From assembly GCF_905475345.1 (NCBI RefSeq), contig NC_066600.1:2489001-2553000 (forward strand): a DNA stretch of 64,000 nucleotides, written 5' to 3'. The position numbers were made by a program, and so were the translations under genes. The notes under the pieces are model-generated. The model had not been told where the DNA came from. It made no database searches and saw only the letters and a list, made by a program, of their open reading frames with translations. Each line of letters opens with the position of its first letter. Position 1 is the first letter of the stretch. Of this stretch, positions 54,147 to 64,000 are shown piece after piece. This DNA is from Vespula vulgaris. Taxonomy: Eukaryota; Arthropoda; Insecta; Hymenoptera; Vespidae.

Positions 54147-56174
54147 ATTAGAGTACATATAACTTTATTGCATTTGGTAAATTGCTATGATAAAAATAAT
54201 TCATACTTTGATTTAGACTTAATATAATATAATTCATTATTCAACATTTTTTAATATAAATAATTAGTATCATTGCCCTGGTTAAACATAATATTGACTG
54301 TTTTTATTTGACTTAGATAAATAGAATATTGTGATATTTGTAATATATATTTATAAATGCTCTTGCTATATAAACATAATATGTAGATAATAATTATAGC
54401 TTTTGAAAAATTCAATCTACAAATTTAAAATATAATCAATATCATTATACTAAAATAATGAATACTATTCATTTACACATTTTAAGTCTAATTCTTCCAT
54501 GTTAGAAATATTGTAAATATTCCTGCTACAAAAATAAGTAGTTGTTTAGATAGCACAAATGTTGATTGTTATTTTTTCTTTTTTTATTGCAATTTACTAT
54601 CTTCCAAGATAGTAAATTGCAGTTGACATTAATAATTTAATGACTTAATAAATATAATATGTACCATTTATCAGAAGATATATAAACATACAAATACATA
54701 TACTTAAAATGAAATATAACAAAAATATATTTTTTAAATAATATCATAGTTTTAATCATTCATAAACAAAATGTTGATGTACCCGTAAGAAAACATACAT
54801 TTCTCTCAATATACACCAAAGGGCAATGACTAATAAATATAATAAAATTGTTATGACACATTTCCATTCCAAATATTATATGAAGAATTTCATTTGTTTT
54901 TATTGTTAATTAAAACTAAGAATTTAATAAGACCAAATTAAAGACTAATTGTAACTAAACATATACATATACATGTATAAGGTAGACTACATAAAGTGTT
55001 ACAAATTGTTTACAATGGAATCATTACAGGACTTGAATATTATTTAACACTCATAACTACATAAATTACTTATTTATTTAATGGAAAATAACTTTAAGTC
55101 CATACCTATAATTTGCTAAAAACAATTTGTGAAACTTTATATATATCTCTCTTTATGTACATATATGTGTACATAGCATATATGCTTATTTTTATAACAG
55201 ATTATTAATTGACTATGCAACTTGGATGCACAGATCTTGATTTTAAAAATTTCTTTAGAAATCGAAAATAAATATAATAATTAGTAATTAATATAAAAAG
55301 TGTAATAAATAGGATTCATTAATCAAATTTTTATTTTAATTAAAATTATTTCTACTTTTCTTTTTTTGTTTATTATTACAAAGTAGAACTTTAAAATAAA
55401 AAATTGTTTATATTCTCCAAATTGTTTAATAATTCTTTTGCAAATTATTTCGATCAAAATAAAATGCAATTATACATTATAAAAAATGTTGCGTATGTAA
55501 AATGTATTTTTTCAATTGTATCTATAAAAATGTAATTGAATTTAATAATTGCATGAAACATACAAGATTGTTATAATTCACAAAAGCATATTTGTTTGAA
55601 TTCTTATGTCAAGTAAATAAATTTTCAGCTTTGCATTTATATCTTTTGACAAAGTTTTACATTATATTTAGGCTCATAAAAAACTGTTACTTATATAATA
55701 AAATAGATATATCCTATGATGTCTTATTAAAAAGAGTAAATAATATTTTTTTCTTCTGAGAATTCATTTAAGATAAAAATATTAATTTGGCTTATATATA
55801 TATATATAGATATATATAAAAAAGGATACGCGAGAATGCATGTAATGAAATTATATATAAATGAATTAATAAATATATCATTTTTCATGATACCTGTAAT
55901 ATGCATTTTTCAAATTAATCTTAATAATAATTAAGAGAATACTTATACAAAAGATAATTAAGATAATTTATATAATGTTATACCATTGGTAAAATATCAT
56001 TGTATAATATATTAAAGTTTATAATAATATATAATAATAGGATATATGTACATAAACATATAATATTTCAATAAGAAATTGATGAGATGATAATTTGTAA
56101 AAATGTTTTAATGTGAAACTCTTTAAATTAAATAACATTAAATGATATAATATACTTAAGAAGTTCATTTGATT
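54147..56174. other. AT-rich region between convergent zinc-finger and TMEM147 genes
   Basis: About 2 kb of AT-rich DNA with no supported gene. The notable item is a 34-nt palindrome (54588-54621). Part may be TMEM147 3' UTR. Confidence 0.6.
54588..54621. repeat. Perfect 16-bp hairpin with 2-nt loop
   Basis: TGCAATTTACTATCTT, loop CC, then its exact reverse complement. A perfect 34-nt palindrome is well beyond chance for a given site, even in AT-rich DNA. It could form a cruciform, or a hairpin in a 3' UTR if transcribed. Confidence 0.9.
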
Positions 56175-57200
56175 TTAGAAAATTCCAATTGAATAAGCTA
56201 ATCCAGCATAAATGTGTAAAGTTATCACTCCCATGATTAAGGTTGTAAGTGCTTTTATAACTAGTGTTGACCAAGCACCAGCTAATAAAAGGGATGTTAA
56301 ACAATCTAGAACAAGTGGCCTATACACTGTTAATAAAAGCATACAAATAACAATAGGAACTAAACTACGTTTTAAATCATGTCTTGACCATAGCCATACA
56401 AGTGTAGCAGTGGTTATATGTTGTACCTAGAAAAGAGATATATATAATGTATACCTAAAAAAAATTATTATTATTATCTTTATTACAGTAGACAGCTTAA
56501 TCTCTTACCAAATTAATATTAGACTCTAAACTTTTTTGTATATATTTCCAATCAAATTCTGCACCACGTGCACCAACCCATAACAATAGAAATCTTGTGA
56601 GAAGAACTTCTGCACCTGCCCAACCTATTCCTGCAGTTAATACTTTAGCATGACCTTTACCAGGAATGCCATTAAGTACTAGGAGGATTCCTACTAAATC
56701 TGCTAAATCTATAGAAGACTTTAAAAATTCCTATAAGTAAAATATATGGTTTGTATAATATATAATTTGCAAAATTTTTAGTAATAATATTACAATACAC
56801 AAAATTATAGACTATGATTTATTATCTGGATATTATGATTTATTAATAATGACTTAATGATTTTGATACATACACCAAATAAATCAAAACCTTCCTCTCC
56901 AACACTATCTGCTGTAGGAAAGAAAGTAGCAAGTGCTAACATTTTTACTAATTGTGTAAAAATATAAATACCTCCAGCTTGAATACATTTCCAAAAAGCG
57001 CCATATTCCGATCTATAAATAATACATTGTATTAAAAATATTTTCATTTATAATATTTCATATAACAGAATTATGTATATATATATATATATATACACAC
57101 ACACATTATATATGTATACTTACAAACCAGAGTATTTATAGGTCATATAATATGGAACATATACCAATGCTAAACAATTTCCAAAATGATATAGGGTCAT
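56175..57200 (-). CDS. TMEM147: TMEM147 (ER translocon-associated membrane protein)
   Basis: TMEM147 forms a complex with Nicalin and NOMO behind the Sec61 channel and helps multi-pass membrane proteins fold in the ER. Four exons join in phase: 57200-57124, 57012-56874, 56730-56509 and 56426-56175, giving 229 residues (human 224). Family marks are [12 protein letters not shown] at the start, [59 protein letters not shown] and several hydrophobic helices through to the C-terminus. The start is the conserved family start. P5CR lies head to head 707 bp away. Confidence 0.95.
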
Positions 57201-57907
57201 CTTTTTATAATAAGTTTTTCCTAATTTATTTATGTATCATATAATAATCGAACACGATTCTTTCAACAAATCATGATTATAAGTTAACCTAATCGAAAGA
57301 TAACGTTTCTCCAACTTTATTTTTGCCAGGATTACCACTACACGTCTTTAAGAGATTCAAGGTCATCATACCAACATCTGTCACATAAATTTTATAAATC
57401 AAGTACCTGGAGGCTGTCATGTAAGATCTATTGCCATTCTTATTTGGTATATGAATAAAAATTTTCAGTAAATATTTATTTAATATTTTAGATGCTATTT
57501 GTTTTCTAGCTCATTTTCATTTAAATACGCACCAATCAGTGATCAGACAGACTACAATGTGGAGAAAAACTTCACAAAATCATTAGAACTATTAGAATCA
57601 TTAAAATCATAAAAATTTATTGTTATTCGAATATTATTCGTGGACTTTTTCAAATTTTTTTATAGGCACAAAATTTTAATCTAAAGTATCACAGATTGTC
57701 ACTTTGAAATTAAGTTCTTCAGAGACAAATAACGTTTATATATCAAGATTTATGAAGGTGAAAATTAAATTAGATCATACATATATATGTTACATTATAA
57801 ATCGAAAAAACCTATATATATATATTTATTTAATAATTTTCTAATTAATAGTAAAATTGGATAAAAGAAAAGAGTTCGTTGAAACATCAAATATAATATT
57901 ATTAACT
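57201..57907. promoter_or_regulatory. Shared promoter region of TMEM147 and P5CR
   Basis: Two divergent start codons are 707 bp apart with no gene between them. No TATA box at a convincing distance was seen for either gene. This fits a bidirectional housekeeping promoter (inference). Confidence 0.45.
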
Positions 57908-59114
57908 ATGGATCAAAATAATTTTAAATCTCTTAAACTTGGATTTATTGGAGGTGGTAATATGGCAACTGCTATTGGAGCAGGTCTTATACGTAAAGGT
58001 GATATAAACAAACAAATAAATATAGAAATAATATATCTTAATAATTCATTATTAAATGAAAACTTTTTTTATATAGGTATCCTTGATCCTAAAAATGTTT
58101 GGGTGTCTGGACGCACTGAAAGAACACTTACTTTCTGGAAAGAACTTGGTGCTCAAGCGACATTTAAAAATGGAGAAGTTGTAGAACAAAGTGATGTTAT
58201 ATTCTTATCAGTTAAACCACATATGCTTGATGATGCACTTGATGGAGTTGTAAAAACACTTAAAGAAAAAATCAATAATAAATTATATGTGTCTATACTT
58301 GTGGGAATTTCATTAGATACTTTGACAGAAGTAAGTTGCTTGTATTTAATTTTTTATTCATACTTTGAATTTGATTAAAATTTTTCCAGAAACTTGCTGT
58401 TATTGATTCAAACCCTAGAGTGATTAGATCTATTCCAAATACACCTATAATGATTGGAGAAGGTATCACAGGTATGTCCTTTTTGAGAAATACCTTATTT
58501 ATAAAGATTTTCACCATAATATATTGATGTATTTAACAAATTTTAGTTTACTGTACTAAAAACACACGTCAAGAGGATATAATATTAATAGATAGATTAT
58601 TTTCATTCATTGGAATTAGTCAGAATGTTCCTGAATCCCTCATGAATGCGATTAGTGGTTTGTCAGGTTCTGGCCCTGCTTATGTAAGTGTGAAAAAATG
58701 TATTATCATCAACAATTGATTCATAAGATTGCATTTTCAGGCATATCTCATTATAGAAGCTTTAGCAGATGGTGGTGTTAAAATGGGAGTACCTAGACCA
58801 ATGGCAACAAAATTTGCTGCTCAAGTACTTGTAGGAGCTGGTAAAATGGTATTAGAAACAGAACGACATCCAGGTCAGTTAAAAGATGAAGTTTGTTCAG
58901 CTGGTGGAACTACTATCACTGGAGTTCATGCTATGGAACGTGGTCAAGTTAGGTACATTAGTAAATATATAAGTATTTATATATACATATATTAAAATTC
59001 TATAATAATTTAAATATACATTCGTTCTATATTATTTTCAGAGGATCCATGATGAATGCTGTTGAAGCTGCTGTTAATAAAGCTAATGAAATGAGTAGAA
59101 TATTTAAAGCTTAA
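57908..59114 (+). CDS. P5cr: Pyrroline-5-carboxylate reductase
   Basis: Catalyses NAD(P)H-dependent reduction of pyrroline-5-carboxylate to proline, the last step of proline synthesis. Six exons join in phase: 57908-57998, 58077-58330, 58390-58471, 58547-58683, 58741-58952 and 59042-59114, giving 282 residues. The N-terminal Rossmann motif is GFIGGGNMA (12-20). VSILVGIS, RSIPNTP and the family signature around residues 220-247 (GAGKMVLE to DEVCSAGGTT) follow, then the helical tail NAVEAAVNKANEMSR. The ATG at 57908 matches the family start; an upstream in-frame extension opens only with TTG. Intron 1 (57999-58076) is 78 nt, in frame and stop-free. No mitochondrial leader is evident, which suggests the cytosolic PYCR3-like type. 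Confidence 0.94.
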
Positions 59115-59212
59115 TTCATTAGCAAATCTTCTAATTTATTTTAATAATAGTTTATCACATAAATATAATTAAATAGTAGCTGTAAAATTAAAATAATCAT
59201 AAATATATAATC

Positions 59213-59363
59213 TTTATTTAATCATATAAATAAAAAATATAATATAAGTAAGGTAGAAAGTAAATAATGTTCAGAGTTTTCTCATAGAATAACAAGTTTG
59301 TTCATCATAGAATAATTTTGATTTCATTTTGCTTACAATATTAATAAAGTTTACATATTTATT
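59213..59363. promoter_or_regulatory. Poly(A) signals of the convergent P5CR and Prp18 genes
   Basis: For P5CR (+), AATAAA lies at 59229-59234 and 59343-59348. For Prp18 (-), AATAAA on the minus strand lies at 59358-59363 and 59213-59218. The two sets interleave within the 315 bp between the stop codons, so the 3' UTRs may overlap depending on which sites are used. Confidence 0.45.
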
Positions 59364-59429
59364 AAGATTGTATACATCATAATTATTCTTCATGTCATAT
59401 TAAAAGAAAATGATTTTATAATAAAATAC

Positions 59430-60694
59430 CTATGTTTTTGCATATTCCACACAACGTGAAGGATCTGTAGGATAGTATTCTTGGCATTTAGTCATTAACC
59501 TCTTTACTGCTTGAATATATTTTCTTTGTTTTTCATCATTCATTACATGTGCTACATTTTTTGAAAAGATCTTTTCTCTGCCAGTACGTGCGTGTATACC
59601 AACCATAGTTACACCAATAGGCCAAGGAGAATTTCCAATTGCCATTTGTAAGTATGCATCACTAGCCTAAAATATGAAATTTTCTTAACAAACTCTTTAA
59701 TGCATATGTAACTAAGTCAAAAAATATTATTTATATATTATACATACCAGAATATAATTACGTTCAAGTAAATGTTTCACAATTTCAGTTAAACTATCAG
59801 TTATGTCTTCAGGAAGTGATTTATTTTTTAGTTTTCTAAGAAGGGGTTTTAAATATTCTCTTGTTTGAGCATAAGTTGCACTTGCCATTTTACCTTGTGT
59901 ACTCATTTTTTCTTCAGATGTTCTACTATTTAATTGATTACCCCATACTTGTACTAGGAATTGGATAAATTGGATAATAACATTTATATCAAAGTCCCTG
60001 TCACCTTTATTTAATTTGTCAGACATTTTTTGTATATCTTCGTAAGTGGTACCTTCTTCAGGTACATTAACATCTCCTTTTACATTACGATCTTGTGATT
60101 TTGTGGATGTCAAAATTTCATTTAAATATGCTTGATCTACTTGTTCCATTGCCTCTTGAAAATCATTTCTAAAGCCCTTTACATAAATAATATAATATTT
60201 TTTACATTTTAGACTTGTAACAATAACAAATAACTTTCTTGACATAATATTTTATTACCTTATTAACTTCTGCTTCAAATATCTCATGTTTTCTTAATCT
60301 TTTAAATGCTTCTTTTTCTGATTCTCCAAATAACAATATAGGTTCTCCTCGTTCTCTTAATCTTCGTATTACTTCTGGCCTAGGTAATGTTGATTGTTCT
60401 AAACTATTATCTTTTACTGATTCTTGCTGTTCTTGACTCACATCAGATTTAACAATATCGACACTGGTATCGTTGGTCTCATAATTTTCAGTTTTATATT
60501 GAGACTCCAATTCTCCTCGTCTGAAGTATTTTTTATTTTGTTGCTAAATAAAAACCAATATTCGTAAATAAAAAAGCTTTTAAATGGAGAAGTAAAGAAA
60601 ATATTATACTCACTAAAACATTACTTTCTTCTAATTGTTTCCGTTTTTTTAATATTTCTGCTTTCAAAATATTAAGACCACCTCCAATTGACAT
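59430..60694 (-). CDS. Prp18: Pre-mRNA-splicing factor 18 (Prp18)
   Basis: Prp18 acts in the second catalytic step of splicing, stabilising exon-U5 snRNA contact during exon ligation. Four exons join in phase: 60694-60614, 60543-60259, 60176-59748 and 59666-59430, giving 343 residues (human 342). The N-terminus [17 protein letters not shown] matches the family, with a PRP4/SFM motif at about 80-105 ([22 protein letters not shown]). The C-terminal Prp18 domain includes [30 protein letters not shown] and [25 protein letters not shown]. The ATG is the first after an in-frame upstream stop. Expected to be nuclear and broadly expressed. Confidence 0.96.
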
Positions 60695-61327
60695 TTCTGA
60701 ATTTTTTCTTTTCTTTTTCTTTTGTGACCATAACAAACTTATCAGTGTTAAGATTATTCATCACCTTTCACTCGAAGCGTGTGACTTTAGCGACACATAC
60801 GAACAAAATATGAATTACAAACGCGAACGGAACACTGTGTCGCTATACTCAGTCTATAAGCTTATAGGTTATATTTCAGTCGCACATAATAACGATTGGA
60901 TTAGTATGAGTTAGAATAAATACGATGCAGCGCCGAACGCATTTCTTTTACGATACAAATACATAAAAGATGATAAATATAATTCGTACGAAAATAAGCG
61001 AAATCACAAAAAAATAACAATGGTGGAAAGTTTATAACGTGGAATGAACTAATATATCGTTCACAGAATTTCAATATATTCGATCTATTTATATATATTT
61101 GTCCACAGAATTCTAATATATTCAATCTATTTATTTATGTAAATATTATATAAAAGAAGAAGAGAAAAAGAAAAAGAAAACAGAGAAGAAGAATTCTTTG
61201 CTACTTTCGCGAGAGAAAATAATTTCAAAATGCATTAAAATATTTCAAATTTCAAATAATTACGATTAACGCGTTTTGAAGCAAAACTATCCTGATTTAA
61301 TAAATATTTCAACAAATAAGAAATCAT

Positions 61328-61361
61328 TCACGAGTAAATCTCCGAAGAAATTTACTCGTGA
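61328..61361. repeat. 12-bp perfect hairpin
   Basis: TCACGAGTAAAT (61328-61339) and its exact reverse complement (61350-61361) are separated by a 10-nt loop. Confidence 0.85.
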
Positions 61362-61956
61362 TCACTCAATGCTCTTTTAATTAATTACTAATTAATTACA
61401 ACCAATCGAACCTTTTGTCCTCGACATGATTAAATGATCGGAGGAATTAAAAAATTCACTTACTACTTAAGAGGTTCTGCGATGGCTCTAAAACACTCGT
61501 CCACGATTTAGGTCGAAATTGAGGGTGGATGATTCGTAGTTGGTTGAAAATGAGATAGGTCGACATCGAAGTTGGTTGAGATCCTTTTCAGTGATGCAAT
61601 GATTTTAATTCGCGGTAGTTATTTATTAACGGACGGTCACTGAATTTATTTCGCGAAACTTTATTCTTTATAAATACAGTCCGTGTGACTGTTAAAAGAA
61701 CAAAAAACTTTACGAATAAACACTGACTCTAAGGACTGCATTGCACGCAGTCGATAAAAAATTATTTATTGTTTAAATAGTGAAACGCGAACGAACAAAC
61801 ACTCCATTATTTCATTGCTACGCGTACGATTGCAATGAAGTTTTGAAATATAAAAATACGAACGAAATAGTTGGTATCACTGTTATAATAAGAAACTATA
61901 TAAATTACTTTAAGTCTTCGTTATTACTTTGTAGGATAGGTATCCTGCGAGAATTT

Positions 61957-62640
61957 CTACATTCACTGGTCGGTGTGTAAAGTCAAACTAATTGTAATGA
62001 CTGCTAAAGTCAATTAAAGGATTGTTTCTGTTGACGTCACGCATGGCCACGCATGTCAAAATTAAGTTTAAAATAAAATAAATCTTATAAAATATTAAGG
62101 AAATATGTGATACAGGACTGCTTTACTGCTTTAATTTTTTTTTTTTTTTATTATTATCGGAAAAGATACTTAAGAGACTTTTCGATGTTCACTCGTCGGA
62201 GTATAAAGGATAACTGAATCATCAAAGTTAATTTTATGCCCGTACATATTGATATTGCACAAGGACAATAACAATTTTTATATATACAACGAGATTGAAA
62301 TTTTTAATTAAAATTATTTTAAGTTTCTCTCGCGATATGATTTTTGTAATATTAAACGAATGTACTATTGTTTAAATATTAATTTACGGTACTCCGAGAC
62401 AATTAAAGATTGTTTAAATTATTGGAAAATTATTAAAAGTATTAATTTATAAGCTTTCACGTTTGGAAAAATAATGCTTCGATGTTTATTTGTCGAAGTA
62501 CAAAAGTAAACTAAATTGATAATCGTCAAAATTAATCCTAAGTCCAACGTAATATAAATATGTATATATTACACGAGGCCAAAGGTCGCGAGATCAAAAT
62601 TTTTAAGTATTGAAATATTAAATTAAAATTATTCTTTTAA
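61957..62640. repeat. Three diverged tandem units
   Basis: The motif TTCACT-GTCGG (A, near 61962; B, near 62188) recurs as TTTATTTGTCGAAGTA (C, near 62485). It is followed in each by similar A/T-rich text ending near a TCAAA-TTAAT block. Copies B and C share about 160 bp at an offset of 297 bp; A and B are offset by 226 bp and share less. The family is not recognised. Confidence 0.6.
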
Positions 62641-62849
62641 ATGTTTTTTATTAAGATTTTTGTTTCTAAAAAATAAAATATAACAAAAACTAAATATTTT
62701 TTTTAAATTTAATGGTATCTCAAAAACTAAAATCCATTGCTGTGATTGGCTGAAGATATATTACCTTATTTTTAACATAGAATCATCATCGAAAAACTTA
62801 TTCAAATACCTGAATGAATTACTGTAGCTTTTCTGTGTGAATGTTGCAA

Positions 62850-63085
62850 AACGCGGTTTATTGTATTTGAAATGGATCAAAAAATTTGATCATCGGATTA
62901 CGCATACGAACAAAAAAACAATCGTTTACTTCGCCGAAATAAAACGTACACTATTCAACATTTATATGAACATCGGTAGATATAGTATAAGCTTTTTCCT
63001 TTTGCCACTAACTTCCAGAGGCACCACTATACGAAAGCTTTTTCACGACAAATGGCAAAGACAGTGTTTACGTGAACAGCGAGTA
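62850..63085 (+). repeat. Dispersed repeat, copy 2
   Basis: Counterpart of 44590-44800 in the opposite orientation. In the frame TTT GAT CAT it reads FDHRITHTNKKTIVYF, against FEHQSTYTNKKAIVYF in copy 1. Later the matching frame shifts (FATNFQRHHYTK against FAAKFQRRYYTK), so an intact ancestral frame is broken here. Its 3' end runs into the inverted repeat at 63090. Confidence 0.65.
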
Positions 63086-63089
63086 CAGG

Positions 63090-63337
63090 CATAATTCTTG
63101 AGCGATTTTAATGAATAAGATCTCGTTTTAAAGAAGAAGGTTTAAGGGAGACATAGCTTTCTCGAATTTTTAATGAAGCTTTATTTTTATGCATAAACTA
63201 TTCTCGAAAGAACACGATAGTTTGACACAATTTTTATCAAAGAAAATAAAGCTTTTTCAAAAATTCGAAAAAGCGGTATCCTAGATAAAACTTTCCTCTT
63301 TAAAATGATACCTTGTTCATTCAAATCGGTCAAGTAT
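63090..63337. repeat. Inverted repeat with about 95-bp arms
   Basis: The left arm (63090-63187) and right arm (63245-63337) are diverged reverse complements, about three-quarters identical by eye, with shared cores CGAATTTTT, GTTTTAAAGA-type and AAGCTTTATTTT. The 57-bp loop holds a smaller palindrome (AAACTAT / ATAGTTT). Probably a terminal or foldback part of the same element as copy 2. Confidence 0.65.
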
Positions 63338-63709
63338 TACGTTTGTTCTCATTGTTGGCATAAACCATTACAAAAGTAGGTGATGAACAACCTTAACCAC
63401 ACAAACGATCATGATTACCCTAGTTTGTTTTGATTTATATAGGAATTTAATCATTTGAAAAAATAACTAGTGACAAAACTTATAATTTACAATTGAATAC
63501 AAGGTGGTCAGTATTTAATTTTTGTTTCCAGTGATTGTTTCAGTGAGAAACTATATAAATATGATGTACACGTACATTCAATTAATAAAAATAATACAGG
63601 TTTGCAATCAACAGGTTGCAGCAGTGTATATCATAAAAATATTATAAGACTTACTTTGTGCCAATTTTGTAACATTTTTTTATAAAGGAATTAATTAATA
63701 ATTTTCAAA

Positions 63710-64000
63710 ATGATTCATGCCCGTGCATTACATTTTGTATTTAAAATAGCTGAACGTAAAGAAACAATGAAATTTTATCGAGAAATTCTTGGAATGAAAG
63801 TAGGTTTGTCATTTCACATGATTGCACCACTATGGTCAATTGTTCTAATATTAATTTTAATTTAGGTATTGAGACATGAAGAATTTGCAGATGGATGTGA
63901 GGCTGCTTGTAATGGGTCAGTTTATTTTTTATTAATTTTATTTTATTTATATAATCTTTATATTTAATTAATTAATTATAATGAACATCATTATAGTCCA
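63710..64000 (+). CDS. GLOD4: Glyoxalase domain-containing protein 4, 5' part only
   Basis: GLOD4 belongs to the vicinal oxygen chelate (glyoxalase/dioxygenase) superfamily; its exact reaction is not well established. Exons 63710-63799 and 63866-63915, then an exon starting at 63997, join in phase to give about 48 residues before the window ends: MIHARALHFVFKIAERKETMKFYREILGMK, VLRHEEFADGCEAACNG, P. This matches the N-terminal RALHFVFKVGNR...LGMKVLRHEEF...CNGPY region of GLOD4. The ATG is preceded by an A-rich context (tcaaaATG). Transcription probably starts in the repeat-derived DNA upstream. Confidence 0.9.

Larger units (their letters stand above)
60695..63709. other. Intergenic between divergent Prp18 and GLOD4, repeat-derived
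   Basis: No gene is supported. It includes a 42-bp tandem duplication (copies at about 61059 and 61101), a 12-bp hairpin (61328-61361), three diverged tandem units (about 61957-62640), one copy of a dispersed repeat (62850-63085) and an inverted repeat (63090-63337). Nearly the whole 1.4 kb before GLOD4 is therefore of repeat origin. Confidence 0.65.

Noticed and set aside
62837..63094. 85-codon + strand frame before GLOD4
   Set aside because: It starts with a non-ATG codon, shifts out of the frame shared with copy 1 midway, and lies in repeat-derived DNA.

Overview
The window looks like nuclear DNA of an insect, most probably a hymenopteran (inference). Reasons: a juvenile hormone acid methyltransferase gene, an insect-type Plc21C phospholipase C-beta, short GT-AG introns (often 70-150 bp), AT-rich intergenic DNA and very dense dinucleotide microsatellites. 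There are no operons, CRISPR arrays or bacterial signals. All gene models here were assembled by hand from open frames joined at GT/AG boundaries with matching phase; no transcript data were available.

Layout. 1-22,040: no convincing protein gene. This stretch is full of long CT/GA, TATC and AGAAG arrays, between islands of unique, GC-richer DNA that look like regulatory or non-coding transcribed sequence. 22,044-24,113 (+): juvenile hormone acid O-methyltransferase (JHAMT), with a TATA box and initiator spaced for transcription and a poly(A) signal. 24,114-33,856: AT-rich intergenic DNA with TA, AAGT, TAATAG and TTA arrays and a 1.06-kb long-inverted-repeat element (32,380-33,441). 33,857-40,115 (-): an 18-exon phospholipase C-beta of the Plc21C type. 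Its 5' side carries a roughly 300-bp GAC/GTC trinucleotide array.

42,675-64,000 is a compact cluster of housekeeping genes: cornichon homolog 4 (-), ribosomal protein S24 (+), a secreted protein of unknown function (-), a C2H2 zinc-finger protein (+), TMEM147 (-), pyrroline-5-carboxylate reductase (+), splicing factor Prp18 (-) and the 5' end of GLOD4 (+, runs off the window). Neighbours mostly alternate in strand. This gives divergent promoter pairs (CNIH4/RpS24, secreted protein/zinc finger, TMEM147/P5CR, Prp18/GLOD4) and convergent 3' ends.

How the genes relate: they do not form one pathway. JHAMT makes juvenile hormone; Plc21C acts in Gq signalling; CNIH4 (ER export) and TMEM147 (ER translocon) serve membrane-protein biogenesis; RpS24 and Prp18 serve translation and splicing; P5CR and GLOD4 are metabolic. 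The most unusual material is non-coding: the 1.06-kb palindromic element, a pair of related repeats at 44.6 and 62.9 kb whose differences look codon-like, a hairpin-forming inverted repeat at 63.1-63.3 kb, the antisense poly-Asp-capable array at the Plc21C start, and a 78-nt in-frame intron in P5CR.
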